A DNA stretch of 64,000 nt from NCBI GenBank assembly GCA_963942565.1, contig OZ012685.1, forward strand, positions 27,134,490 to 27,198,489, in the 5' to 3' direction. The notes under the pieces were generated by a model. The model did not search any database. It was given only the letters and a program-made list of their open reading frames with translations, and was not told the origin of the DNA. The DNA comes from Maea johnstoni. Taxonomy: Eukaryota; Annelida; Polychaeta; Spionida; Magelonidae. This document shows, piece by piece, positions 22,201-32,423 of the stretch. The number at the start of each line of letters is the position of its first letter. Positions within the stretch are counted from its first letter, which is position 1. The position numbers and the translations under genes were made by a program.

Positions 22201-23559
22201 CAGTCTTAAGTCCAGTAACCACTCTAAATTCCTTCAAAGGTCTGACTACTAGGCACATTCAGCCAAACTTTTTCTGAATGCCATAATCTAACCAAAGCCT
22301 TTCCAATATTTATCTAGACCCATATTGTTACCTAGGGTGGCCAATTCCACCACAGCCATCTGCATAAATGCCATTTCTCTAAGGGGTGATGGGTAAAAGG
22401 GTCTAGTTTATTAAAATCATTTTAGCAATGGGATTTAAAGTGTTTTGATGGTAAATAATTCTTTTGACATGTTTTGGGACAAGATTGTATAACTATAAAA
22501 TATGAAAATGGTTACTTGACGTGACAGAGATGGATATTAATTTTAGCCATAAATTCAAGCAGAGACCACCTGCACCTGCTGGTGGTAGCAGTAGTAGTGG
22601 GCCACCAGAAGAGACCATATATTGCAGTAGTTGTTTATGATATAGATGTACTGGCCATTTAAATGCATACTGATGTAACACTGAACACTCCATTCATTCA
22701 AGTAGTATGAAATTGAAATGAGTAGATCTCTGCCAACATATTTTTTGAAGTGGAAGACAGTAGTGGAAGACTATCTAGAGGGACAGTCTCCTAACGACTT
22801 GTCAAGGGACGATGCAAATGCCTTAACATTGACACATGATGTTTGGCAATTTTAATCTCATGTACCTTAAATGGGTAAATGCAGATAAGAATAGTCGTTG
22901 GCCCTTATGACGATTTGTGATTTTGGCAAACAACCTCTCTGGGATCAGCCCTTTTAATTTGTGATGCTTACCTGGCACTGACCACTGTAAAGCACAAGTG
23001 AAGATAAGTCCATTACTAGTAAATAGTATTTTGTAGGGCTGTCATTAATAACGCCTGTATCATTGAATCGACAAAAAAAACTTATCGATTATCTAAGGCA
23101 CAACATATCGATTCATATGCAAATTAGGTAAATAAACTATTTTTGAGGAAAACACAGCTTGAACAACACATGAACTCCCCACTACAACTGTGTGCGTTCA
23201 TTCCATTTATCCTTGAATTCACACAGATGAATGTGAATGTGTTAGGGTTGTAATCAATAGGTCAAAAAATCACCCCACACGCAAACTACAACCATTCCTC
23301 ATGAGCACATTGCTGGTTTTCATTCATTTTGAATTCGATTCGCTGAATCGAATCAGAGTAACGTATCTGTAATAATTTTGTCGATTATTGAATCGATAAA
23401 TATTTCTTATCAATGACATCCCTAGTATTTTGACTCAGTTTACATTTTTAGATACTTACAGCTATTAGAAGGTTTAAATCTATCTCCAATGGTAGTGTAG
23501 TTCATCTCTTGAAAGAGGCCTATCCTCTCCATATCCGACTTTCCCCCCCTTTCACCCAT
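16207..23559 (-). CDS. CFAP96: Cilia- and flagella-associated protein 96 (C4orf47 orthologue), complete
   Basis: A conserved ciliary protein, associated with the cilium or basal body, whose molecular role is poorly known. Coding exons in order: 23460-23559, 20490-20709, 20075-20212, then one of 19298-19373 or 18499-18574, 18019-18198, 17119-17294 and 16207-16258. All have AG/GT borders and compatible phases, and together give 313 residues plus TGA (human about 309). Landmarks matching the human protein as I recall it are GGKSDMERIGLFQEM at the N-terminus, KQMLPGGSK and LQAGYF, KNIGKPFLPSSGDK, LTNPGKVGTGYG, ALKGGAFRLNM with YFDDNPY, GTFDAYPAHSVDPY, and SQNYKTITSVSAF at the end. The ATG follows no in-frame exon and matches the family start. 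Two alternative 76-nt exons occupy one position (see their entries). An X-box lies about 370 bp upstream. Confidence 0.95.
16950..17020. mobile_element. 71-bp TTAA-flanked foldback element
   Basis: TTAACCCATTCATACC at the left is mirrored by GGTATGAAAGGGTTAA at the right, around a 39-bp centre, with TTAA on both sides. It has piggyBac-like geometry but is too short to be more than a remnant or minimal MITE. It lies in the last CFAP96 intron. Confidence 0.65.
18499..18574 (-). CDS. CFAP96: CFAP96 alternative exon 4b
   Basis: 76 nt, with the same phases as exon 4a. It encodes 25 residues beginning YLHVTIGDYNKHQHTN and ending KEIDK; about 8 of 25 are identical to 4a. Joining 4a to 4b shifts the frame into a stop 11 codons on. 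Skipping both also gives an immediate stop (GGA AAG AGA TAG). So exactly one of the two must be used. Confidence 0.85.
18839..19058 (+). mobile_element. piggyBac-like MITE (TTAA family), copy 3
   Basis: Full-length copy: TTAACCCATTTGCTGCTGG to GAATTGGAAGGGTTAA, with TTAA intact on both sides. It lies between the two alternative CFAP96 exons 4a and 4b. Confidence 0.9.
19298..19373 (-). CDS. CFAP96: CFAP96 alternative exon 4a
   Basis: 76 nt, entered in phase 2 (GG|A) and left in phase 0 before gtaact. It encodes a 25-residue block beginning FVNVTLGDYYPYKADP and ending AGEMRK. It has the same length, phases and core motif (V-T-L/I-G-D-Y) as exon 18499-18574. The two fill one position that in human is a single block beginning YANITIG. 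Confidence 0.85.
20710..23459 (-). other. CFAP96: CFAP96 first intron
   Basis: About 2.75 kb. The right end carries a hAT-like element (23034-23424) that abuts the exon-1 splice donor region. The block 21860-22350 is less AT-rich than its surroundings but shows no coding pattern I recognise. Nothing else can be supported. Confidence 0.75.
23034..23424. mobile_element. hAT-like non-autonomous element, TSD gtattttg
   Basis: Ends are TAGGGCTGTCATTAATAA and TTATCAATGACATCCCTA, with a perfect 8-bp target duplication GTATTTTG at 23026-23033 and 23425-23432. The interior has ATCGATT-type motifs repeated in both orientations. It belongs with the element at 10442-10788. Its right end is only 35 bp from CFAP96 exon 1. 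Confidence 0.88.
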
Positions 23560-23928
23560 TTTGACAGTTTTTCAGGCAGATGTAGGAAATAAAATTAGCT
23601 TGCAGGGTCCAATGAGAAGATAAATCCAGTGGTCTAGTACATAGCAGTTGTGTATTGGTGCTCCCTTTAGATGCCCTCCTAAGCTCCTTTCTAGTATTTC
23701 AGACCTTTGGACTGTGTCTTTGACTGGTAAATGTGGATCCAAATGGTTGTAAAACTCTCAGACGGTGTAATTATAAACGGTTAAAGGTTCATGTATCAAA
23801 TGATTAATTCCATCTTAATGTCTGCGCCCTCCACTTAGCCCCTGAAAGGCACTTAGTTATTAGACCACCTGCAGATATGAATGCATGTGAAGGATAACCT
23901 GTTTGTTGGCCAGCTGTTGTTGGGGTTA

Positions 23929-23942
23929 ATCGTCATGGTGAC
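23929..23942 (+). promoter_or_regulatory. RFX X-box upstream of CFAP96
   Basis: ATCGTCATGGTGAC matches every position of the RFX consensus RYYNYYATRRNRAC. It lies about 370 bp upstream of the CFAP96 start codon, in the divergent region shared with LRRC14. RFX factors drive ciliary genes across animals, so this is a sensible control site for CFAP96. The adjoining TGACGTAC is CRE-like. Motif match is seen; function is inferred. Confidence 0.6.
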
Positions 23943-24525
23943 GTACCCACGATGCAACATAACCGGAAATTTGCGAAGTGCGCCCTCTGTGAGAATCAGT
24001 GGAACTAGATTTAAAGTGAAATTGACAACTTCTCTGCCAGAGTTCTCACACAAAAATCCCTGGACGTACACATTTCTTCGAATAAAGACCCAAGATGTCA
24101 ACAGATAGGCTAAGGAATTAGGATGATTCATGAACAACTATAAGGTAAGATCAATCGATATGGTTTGTATTAAGAGAGGCATTTATTTGGACACAATTAT
24201 ACTACTGGCTACTCTCTTCCTCTTCTGTAGAGTGTAGTGTATGGATCTACATTTCCACTGTGCATGGCCCATGCCATGGGTACTTATACTGTGGCTGCGT
24301 CATGGTGAGGGACACATACCAGCATACGTACATACAGTGCTGTGCAGCAGTGCGCAGAGTACCCTTATTAGATAGTGAAGCATCAGTTTTTGACTCACAG
24401 CCTAGACTAGAGATGGGCCCAGTTGACAGTGTGAAATGCAAAAAACAAAAGTGCTATATAGCTGAACTGATGTTAATCTGCTTAGAAGTAAAGTGGTTAC
24501 TATCTAAGGCAAAACGTGCAATATT

Positions 24526-24716
24526 GATAAATGATAATGATGATGATAATAATTACGATAATAATGATGATGATAATAATTATGATTGAAATAATTATAA
24601 TAATGATATTAAGATAATAATAATAATGATCTAAAATATTAATGATGATAATAATAATAATAATAATACTGATAATAATAATAATAATAATAATAATGAT
24701 GATAATAATAATACTG

Positions 24717-24771
<55 letters not shown>

Positions 24772-24852
24772 TGATGATAATAAAAATATTAATAATTGAT
24801 AATAATGTACATAACAAACTTGATTGAGAGACAAGGAGGGGGGGGGGGGGGG
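24526..24852. repeat. AAT/ATG trinucleotide microsatellite with adjacent G run
   Basis: Imperfect (ATA, ATG, ATC) runs to about 24805, then about 15 Gs at 24838-24852. The long Ile, Asn and Leu-rich frames here are artefacts of this repeat. Confidence 0.95.
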
Positions 24853-24895
24853 TGAATGGGGGAGGATCCAAGCATGGGTCAGACAGACTATATAG

Positions 24896-25213
24896 CATGA
24901 TCTGAGCCAGCAGGGCATCTGGGTATCTTTTTGGACACCCAAACCCATAAAAAGCACCCCTTAGAACACCCAATTTTGTTTTGTGAAGAATTTCTTAAAA
25001 TGTCAATCTTAAGGATATTTGTATTGAATTTTTCCATCTCCATGTAATTCCCATGACAATGTATAAGAATATTATGCCTTATTTTGATAAATTCTTTCAT
25101 GGTAATGGTTGAAATCTGAGTGTATTGTGGTCCCCCTTAAAATTTTTGACGCCCAAAAATTTTACAATTCCCAATTTTGAGCACCCAGTTTCTAAATCCT
25201 GGCTAAAACCCTG
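24896..25213 (-). mobile_element. hAT-like MITE family A, TSD ctatatag
   Basis: Left end CATGATCTGAGCCAG, right end CTGGCTAAAACCCTG, with a perfect 8-bp duplication CTATATAG at 24888-24895 and 25214-25221. Internal landmarks shared with other copies are GACACCCAAACCC near one end and TTTACAATTCCCAATTTTG near the other. Reversed orientation compared with 27858. Confidence 0.9.
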
Positions 25214-26185
25214 CTATATAGTATGGCAACAGGAAGACTGGAGACGATAGAGATGAACATTATTAGCTTGAACACACTCATATCTAGATTGACCAGTTCT
25301 CAGTGGCCAGCTCCATTCAGCACATTCAGGTTATTACTTTTCATCTTCCAAATTGCAGAATTTCACAAGCAGCTCAAGCTAAGATTGACAGAGTGATCTT
25401 GCTGCATTGCAAAGACTCATTCGCTGATCTAGTCTGTCACCACATTGGGTTGTTTAGTAGATCTTGATCATGGACATTCCCTTAAGTCAATAGGCTTGCA
25501 CACAGGCAGGAAATGTTTTGGCCCCTTTCTCCATATCAAATTTCACCTAAACATGGTCCCTTCAAACATGCATTTTGGGTATTAAAAGCTAACAGATTTG
25601 TTTGAAACTTTTTTTTTAGATTTGAGTGCAATCAACCAATTTGTTGTGCACTTGATTTTTATTCATATAAACAAAAAATAAACATTTATAAAAAGAAGAA
25701 CATCACTGTACAAAGCACTGGTAAATGTCTAGTACATGTACATAAATAGTTGATTTGTTTGAAACTTGACATAGATAGTTATAGCTAAGAGTATTTCAGA
25801 AAGAAACGGTTATAAAATTTGAACGAAAATTTGAGAAAAAATTAGACAAACTGTGATACCCTTCCCTGCATAATAATCTTTAGTACACAGTTGTGTAATT
25901 TGAAGGTCCCTGTCCATAATTGTGGGTAGGAGCTCCATTTTAAAAACACTATGCATGTTTTGTCAGTTTTTTACCCCATAAACCTTACTCCCTACTGCGA
26001 GGGTACTTTTTTTGGTTCCTCATCAGAAAACCTGTCAGGCAAGATATACTTTGTATCGGCTAAATCGCTGGGTAGATGAAAAACTGAGTCAAAAAAATTA
26101 ACCCCAAAAGCTACCCTAAGTCTAATCTAGCCTTTAATTACCACAATAATAACTGTTCATGGGGTTGAAAAATGTTGACTATGAT

Positions 26186-26504
26186 CAGTGTCTTAGCCAG
26201 CAGGGCGCCTGGGTGTCTTTTTGACACCCAAACCCTCAAAAATCACACATTAGGACACCCAGTTTCTTTTTGTGATGAATTTCTAGAAATGCAAATTTTA
26301 AAGCAAATGATTTTGAAATTTTCAGTTTAATGTGGATGTTAGACCATTGCTTAAAGGTATTATTCAGCTTCTTAATGAGAAATTGCATCCTTATGGTTGT
26401 AAACTATTAAAGATACTATGGTATCCCTTAGAATATTGGACGTCCAAAAGTTTTATGATACTCCATTTTAGGCACCCACTTTCAAAATCCTGGCTAAGAC
26501 TATG
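26186..26504 (-). mobile_element. hAT-like MITE family A, TSD actatgat
   Basis: Left end CAGTGTCTTAGCCAG and right end CTGGCTAAGACTATG are inverted repeats. A perfect 8-bp duplication ACTATGAT lies at 26178-26185 and 26505-26512. 319 bp, non-coding. Confidence 0.92.
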
Positions 26505-26877
26505 ACTATGATCATATTTTCTGATGAATACCATAATGTGCATAATTCAGACTTAATATGTTACTCATACAGATTTAACCAGAACTTTCCTATTTGTCCG
26601 AGATAAGCAAGGCTACCTATAGTAGCCCACAACCCTCAAGACGTTGGTGCTTTTAAAGTAACTTAAGTATACATAGAACCAAGCTGGGATTAAGTTTGAA
26701 ATAGGTGCGGCTAGTTGTCATTTTTTTTCTAGTCCCACTAAATTGTTACTAGCCTAAGCCAGTGGGTAGTAAATTCCTTATTATGGTGTCCTGTAATCAA
26801 TTGTATGTCGTGTTTTACGTTACGTTTTATAAGTAAAACTCCTTTTTACCTTTCAGATTTGCCAATCCAGAAGAAGA

Positions 26878-29800
26878 ATGGTGGATGTGGCAGTAATGTA
26901 TAACTTCAATGGAGCCCTGTACCCAGTGGAGCTACAGAAATCTGTGGAGAGGCAGGCTAGTTCTGTGCCTCCATTAGTGGACTTGTGTTCGGCGAGAATA
27001 ACACGAGATTCAACTGCCACACGACAGGCAGTGGACAATGTCCCTCCAGAGCTTTGTATCAACCTCATGCAGGCGGCGCTGGCGAAGGGTCACGATCGAG
27101 CCATCGAGGTTCTCATCTGCCATTGGCCAATGCAGGGGTTGACTCTGAGAAAATTAGCCCCAAATCTTTTCGATGACCTTTCGTGTGTATATGATGGCAT
27201 TTTTCGAACTGCTAGAATACGAATGGGAATCAAATACACAACTTGCTTGGCTCATACCTTTGTGGAATGTTTGAAAAAAAGGGCCCCCACCAAGTTGAAA
27301 TATCTTGATCTGACTGGATATCCGACAGGTAAGCAAATCTGACTTAAACTTGCGATGTATTAACCCTTATAAAGCTGCTGATGGCTAATTTAGCCAATAC
27401 AAAATAATGCAAAAGTCCTGAAAAATGACTTAAACCCTGGCACATGGGTACTCATCTAAGAGTACTCAACGAGAGCTATCCAATTAATACCAATATGACA
27501 TGGTTTTAGATGGTTTTCAAAAATCTTTGCATCCTTGTGAGCATTTTGGACGAAAATGGCCTTAGCATTTGAATGGTTAGTGTACTGACATACTTACTCA
27601 AGGGACCAGTCGTTTAGAGAGACCACCTAACAACTAAGACTAGTATCACAAAGTTCAGTGAATGATATTAAATCTATTCATACATGTAGAGGCCAAAAAT
27701 TCTGTAACAATTTTGGTAAAAACTTGATGGCCAGAGACTTTTCTGGAATTATCTGAAGAAGAAATATTGATCAGAATCTAAACCAAAACTGTCCGTTGAA
27801 TATTTTGTGAATCCATGCTCTATTCCAATGTTTATTAAAACTATCACACGTCCAACTCAGGGTCTTAGCCAGGATTTCAAAAATGACTGTCCAAAACAGC
27901 AATTTCAAAATTTCTGCCCGTCCAGATTTAGTCACTTCTCAACTTTAAATCCTTATACCAGCTACAATTGATAGCCTAGTGTGTCATAAAGGGCAATTTA
28001 CACTTCAGCTATGTCATAGAAGATGGTTTGTTAGGAAAATATTTTGTTATTACAGCCCAAAAGTCAAAATTGAAAAGTCTTCATAGAATTTTTTGCCTGT
28101 CCAAACAGGTAGTTTTTAGGAAACTATCTGTATAAAAGACAGGCAGGACGGGTCCTGGCTAAGTCCCTGGTCCAACTAACACTCATCAAGGTTAGGTATT
28201 CTCCAGGCATGAATTGGGAAACTTCTTTTTGAGACAATTATTCTCCAAAGACCACTTTTTGAACTACATGTACCATCTAGATGGTCTTTCTTTCATGGCA
28301 GATTTGGCTATAAGTGGCATGTATTCCTTTGTAAACTGTAACCTAGGGCCTACTCAATACATACTGCATGCATATAGGTTAGATTGAATAAAAACAAGTG
28401 GATATGAAACCAGTCGGTCAACCTGAACAGGCTGGCATGCGGCGAATAACTCAAAAGTTGTTTTCTGTGCATGTTGGTGCGTTGCTTCTCTGTAATATTA
28501 GCGATATGAGAGCCCTCGTTGGTCTTTGTCTCCTAGTGATGTCACCCTTAAGCCAGATTTGAGACCCCTGGCATAGCCAGGTCTTCACTATATAGCGCAC
28601 GGCATATAGCAATTGGTCTCTAGCTACATATCCAATCTTTCACTCATCTAAGGCATATAGTGAGAAAGTTGCAAATGCAATACAGTCATGTTTACATTTA
28701 TATTTGGCCAATTTAATTCCTAATCATGTAAGATAATTTCAACCCTGGCCCATCTCTGTATTTAAATCAACATACAAGAACTTTGATTATTAATTTATCA
28801 TTATTGGTTGTTGTGATATTGGGATGAATTATCCTAAATTTGAACAAGTGATTTCTTAAAGTATTCATTGTCTGCAGGGCTCGGCGTTTACAGTGAACCA
28901 CTGGCCCTAGGCTAGTAAAAGTTCCCCAAAAAGGATTCGGGCCAGTAATAAAAGACCTCAACTGGTCCTACAGGGCCAGTAAACATTTGGAGACATTCTT
29001 GTTTTAAAACAAGTTTCCCCTAAAGATTGTACCCAAATGTTTCTGAAATAAATGAAGATGAAATGAATTAAAATAAATGTTGTTGGTGAATTTTATCCAA
29101 TGCTTTTTTCTTGTTATGTTAAAGAAAAGTTTTGATGACCAGTAAAAATTTTGCAGGATCATTAGATGCTAAGAGGTACTGATCATGCGGGGCCAGTTGC
29201 ATTTTGAGTTAGCATCGAGGCCTGGTCTGATCACACTCTGATGTGACGAATGATCCTCAATTGTAACAGGTGATTTCTCACAGTATTCATTGTCTGTTGT
29301 GATGAATGATCCTTGATTGAAACAGGTGATTTCTTACAGTATTCATTGTCTGTTGTGATGAATGATTCTTGATTGGAACATGTGATTTCTTACAGTATCT
29401 GTTGTCTGTTGTGATGAATGATCCTCAATTGAAACAAGTGATTTCTTAAAGTATTCCTTGTCTGTTGTTATGAATGATCCTCAATTGAAACAAAAGACTT
29501 CTTAAAGTATTCATTGTCTGGTGTGATAAATGATTCTTAAATGGAACAAGTTATTTCTTACAGTATCTGTTGTCTGTTGTGATGAATGATCCTCAATTGA
29601 AACAAGTGATTTCTTACAGTATTCCTTGTCTGTTGTTATGAATGATCCTTAATTGAAACAGGTGATTTCTTACAGTATTCATTGTCTGTTGTTATGAATT
29701 ATCCTTAATTGGAACATGTGATTTCTTACAGTATTCATTGTCTGTTTCAGCTGAAGTGATAGTGAACTACCTGGCCTCCCACTGTCTCCTAGTCTACAAT

Positions 29801-32423
29801 GAGTGTCGCCAGAAGGAGATCATCACAGTCTATAATGAAGCTACTCGTGAGCTGCCTGAGAGTGAGAGACGCTGCTACGATTTTGACCAGACTCTCCCTG
29901 ATGATAGTTGTAAGTTGACCATTCTATAGTACTACTGAACCCTTATGCAGCTGGTGGCTAATTTGGCCAATACAAAATGATGCAAAAAACCTTTAAAAAT
30001 GACACATGGGTACTCATCTGAGAGTACTCAGCGGGAGCTATCTAATGAATACCAACATGACAGGGTTTAGATGGCATTCAAAAAGTATTATTTGCATCCT
30101 TGTGCTTAGTTACATAGCAAGAAAGCTGACAACTTGCCTGTTATTTAGTTCTATTTTTCGTCGCTAGGTGTCACCTTTTCCAAGTATTTTTGATTGCCAG
30201 TTTCATAATCGAGGAGTCAGTAAAAAAAGAGGCAACCGATCGCTATCGATTATAATCGATAATCGGCTCAACACTAATATTCAGATTACAATCATATTCG
30301 TGATATCTGTAATATATCTGTAATTTCCTTGCGTTTACATTAGAGTTAAACTTTCAATAATTATTTTGTAATAGTCATTTAAATTGTGATTGTAATGTTT
30401 GGATTCTCTGTTGTGTGATATTCGAGGATTTGGTTATCCCAGTGATGGCCCGATACACTGCTGGCTACAGCCCTGACTTGGAATTTCAATTTTAGTGGGC
30501 AGGGTTTCAGCCAAGATTTAGAAACTAGGTGTCCAAAATTGATGTATTTACTTATTGAAATACGGCATAATGTCCATATATAATGACACACTGCTGGCTA
30601 CAGCCCTGACTTGGAATTTAAATTTTAGTGGGCAGGGTTTCAGCCAAGATTTAGAGTCCAAAATTGATGTATTTACTTATTGAAATACGGCATAATGTCC
30701 ATATATAATGCCATGGAGATTATATTGAGTTCACCTCAAAAACATTTATATCCTTGAAACAACGTTTTACAAAATTCCTCACCAAATATTTTTGATGTCC
30801 TGAATGGTGATTTTTGAGGGTTTGGATGTCCAAATGACGTTCAGATGCCCTGCTGGCTAAGACTATGAAAGAGGGTAATTTCTGATCTTATTGCACCCCA
30901 TCTCATTTCAGTTGTGATCAAGCTTGATGCCTTCATCCAGACAGAGCCCACCTACATGGAGCTGTGCAAGGCTCTCAACGTATCAAAGACCAACTCTGCC
31001 AACTGCAAGTTCAGGCTCCAGGTGCACAAGCTGGACATCACCTGCCTGGGCGTCATCCGCATCAGTATTCTCATGGAGCAGGTGGACACTCAGGTGAGCT
31101 CATCATCAAGGGTGTCCAAATGTCACATTGTGACAAAAGCCTCCTCAAAACTTGCGACAAGACAATACCCTTTAACCACGGTTTTACACAGGAAATTTTT
31201 CAGAAGCATGACCGGGTGATTCTGTTAATTATTTCACTTCGATTTTTGAATAGAAAATGTGTAAGCTCCAATTATTGATAGCACCTTTTGATTTTTTTTT
31301 CATTATTGCTACGGAGCTAATATGGTAATGCCACCTGATGACAATATTCAAAATGATTATTCGCACATCGCCAAACAAAGATATCAAACTTATGGAGGTG
31401 TTCTAATTTACAGATTTTACTGTCGTTTCATTTATTAATTCAATTATAATTGAAGTAATTGATTTAAGAAATAGAATGATTAGTGAAAGCTAGATCATTA
31501 TGTTAGTTTGCAGTTTCAGGATCTTAGTCAGTAACATTTATGAAATTTGTATTCTTAGTGTGGTTTGGAATATTTCAATTGCATATCTCTTCCAATTGTA
31601 TATTCATTCATCACCAACATTTCTATTTCTATTGTAGCTTATAAATGGCTTACGGCTGCAGTACAATGCTATCACCAGCGATGGCCTGAATCTTCTAACC
31701 CCTAATCTAAAGAGACTGACCACACTGACCACACTGGACTTGTCCTGCAATAACATCAACTTGACCAGTAGCACCGTGGCCACGCAGAACATGGTGGCAC
31801 TTCTGTCCAGCCTTCCGCAGCTCAAACGCCTGGACCTCAGCAACAACCGAATCAAGCACAAGGTATCGCAAGTACTCGGCCATCTTGCACAGCCTCTACA
31901 GTATGTTAAACTGGCCGCATGTTGCCTTTCTCAAGACGACCTCAAGTACCTTAGAAATAGTGTTCATATAAGGACGATTACGGAACTCGATCTCTCGGAG
32001 AATAATCTCGGGGAACATTTGGATGTGGTTGTTCAGATCTTGCTTCACGGTGGTGGTCAGCTCAAAGTCTTAGAACTTGAGGAGTGTAAATTCAACGATC
32101 TGCATTTTTCTAGTGTGGCGGACGCCTGTCATCAAATGAAACAGCTGCGTTATTTAAATTTCTCCAAAAATGCCCTAGCCTTCCGGACATTGATGAATGT
32201 GTTACCGGGCATTGGAAAGAATATGCAGGACAGTCTAGAAGTTCTCAAGCTCTCCTACTGTCGAGAGTGCTACGAAGGACAGGATGATGCCGACATCCAA
32301 ACTAAGAAGATGGAGTTCCGATACAGCATGGAAGGCGCGCTGAGCTCCGCAGGGGTCACTGGGTCACCTGCCTCTAAGGTGACCTTGCTCCTTAATGAAC
32401 TGGATGAAGCCATAGACTCATGA
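26878..32423 (+). CDS. LRRC14: Leucine-rich repeat protein, LRRC14/PRAME family
   Basis: Coding exons 26878-27328, 29751-29909, 30912-31093 and 31638-32423 join in phase (1, 1, 0) to give 525 residues (human LRRC14 about 493). The N-terminal helical part has VPPELCINLMQAAL, HWPMQGLTLRKLAP and LKYLDLTGYPT, which align with LPRELF, HTWPF and LRVLDMTG of LRRC14. The C-terminal part is LRRs (LTTLDLSCNNINL, LKRLDLSNNRIKH, ITELDLSENNLGE, LKVLELEECKFND, LRYLNFSKNALAF), ending with the conserved CYEG. Mammalian LRRC14 is cytosolic and dampens NF-kB signalling through IKK-beta. PRAME-family proteins also serve as CUL2 substrate receptors; whether either role holds here is inference. The start is uncertain: the frame is open back to a splice acceptor at 26857, so the true N-terminus may lie in an upstream exon. 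LRRC14B is the alternative assignment. Confidence 0.88.
27360..27580 (+). mobile_element. piggyBac-like MITE (TTAA family), copy 4
   Basis: Begins TTAACCCTTATAAAGCTGCTG (first twenty bases diagnostic). The right end has decayed to GAATGGTTAG. It lies just inside LRRC14 intron 1. Confidence 0.85.
27858..28169 (+). mobile_element. hAT-like MITE family A (subfamily 2), TSD gtccaact
   Basis: Ends CAGGGTCTTAGCCAGGA and TCCTGGCTAAGTCCCTG are 17-bp inverted repeats with one mismatch. A perfect 8-bp duplication GTCCAACT lies at 27850-27857 and 28170-28177. 312 bp. It is the best-preserved example of the family in the window; its closest relative is at 60859-61164. Confidence 0.95.
28876..29222. mobile_element. 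Probable hAT-like element with CAGGGCTCG end
   Basis: The left end CAGGGCTCGGCG and right end CATCGAGGCCTG are weak inverted repeats, and the interior repeats GGCCAGTAA. The target duplication is degraded (attgtctg against ggtctg). It sits inside a tandem-repeat unit and separates unit 28818-28875 from the main array. Boundaries are approximate. Confidence 0.5.
29243..29750 (+). repeat. 56-bp tandem array ending at an LRRC14 3' splice site
   Basis: About nine units of 56 bp (core GTGATTTCTTACAGTATTC then ATTGTCTGTTGTGATGAATG). The last unit runs directly into the exon at 29751: its TGTCTGTTGT reads TGTCTGTTTCAG. Seven of nine units keep TTTCTTACAG or TTTCTCACAG, itself a good acceptor-like sequence. 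One further unit lies detached at about 28818-28875. Confidence 0.92.
29936..30110 (+). mobile_element. piggyBac-like MITE (TTAA family), copy 5, right-truncated
   Basis: Starts TGAACCCTTATGCAGCTGG and matches the family to TTGCATCCTTGTGCTTAG, then ends without the right inverted repeat. It is in LRRC14 intron 2. Confidence 0.75.
30500..30867 (+). mobile_element. hAT-like MITE family A with internal tandem duplication
   Basis: Left end CAGGGTTTCAGCCAAG, right end CTGGCTAAGACTATG. The left part (from about 30457) is duplicated at about 30590 with the same ATACGGCATAATGTCC block, so two left halves precede one right half. I see no clean target duplication. It is in LRRC14 intron 2. Confidence 0.75.

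Larger units (their letters stand above)
23560..26856. other. Divergent upstream region of CFAP96 and LRRC14
   Basis: It contains the CFAP96 5' UTR and promoter (X-box at 23929) and a possible non-coding LRRC14 leader exon ending near 24144 (ATAAG|gtaaga). It also holds an ATT/ATC-type microsatellite (24526-24805), a G run (24838-24852) and two hAT-like MITEs (24896-25213 and 26186-26504). The low-complexity reading frames over the microsatellite are not genes. Confidence 0.75.
27329..29750 (+). other. LRRC14: LRRC14 intron 1
   Basis: Contains a TTAA-type MITE (27360-27580), a family A hAT-like MITE (27858-28169), another CAGGGCTCG-ended element (about 28876-29222) and a 56-bp tandem array (29243-29750) that runs into the 3' splice site. 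Nothing coding was recognised. Confidence 0.85.

Noticed and set aside
24500-24973. 157-codon minus-strand frame rich in isoleucine, and matching frames on the other strand
   Set aside because: It is the translation of a trinucleotide microsatellite, with no start context, splice sites or family resemblance.
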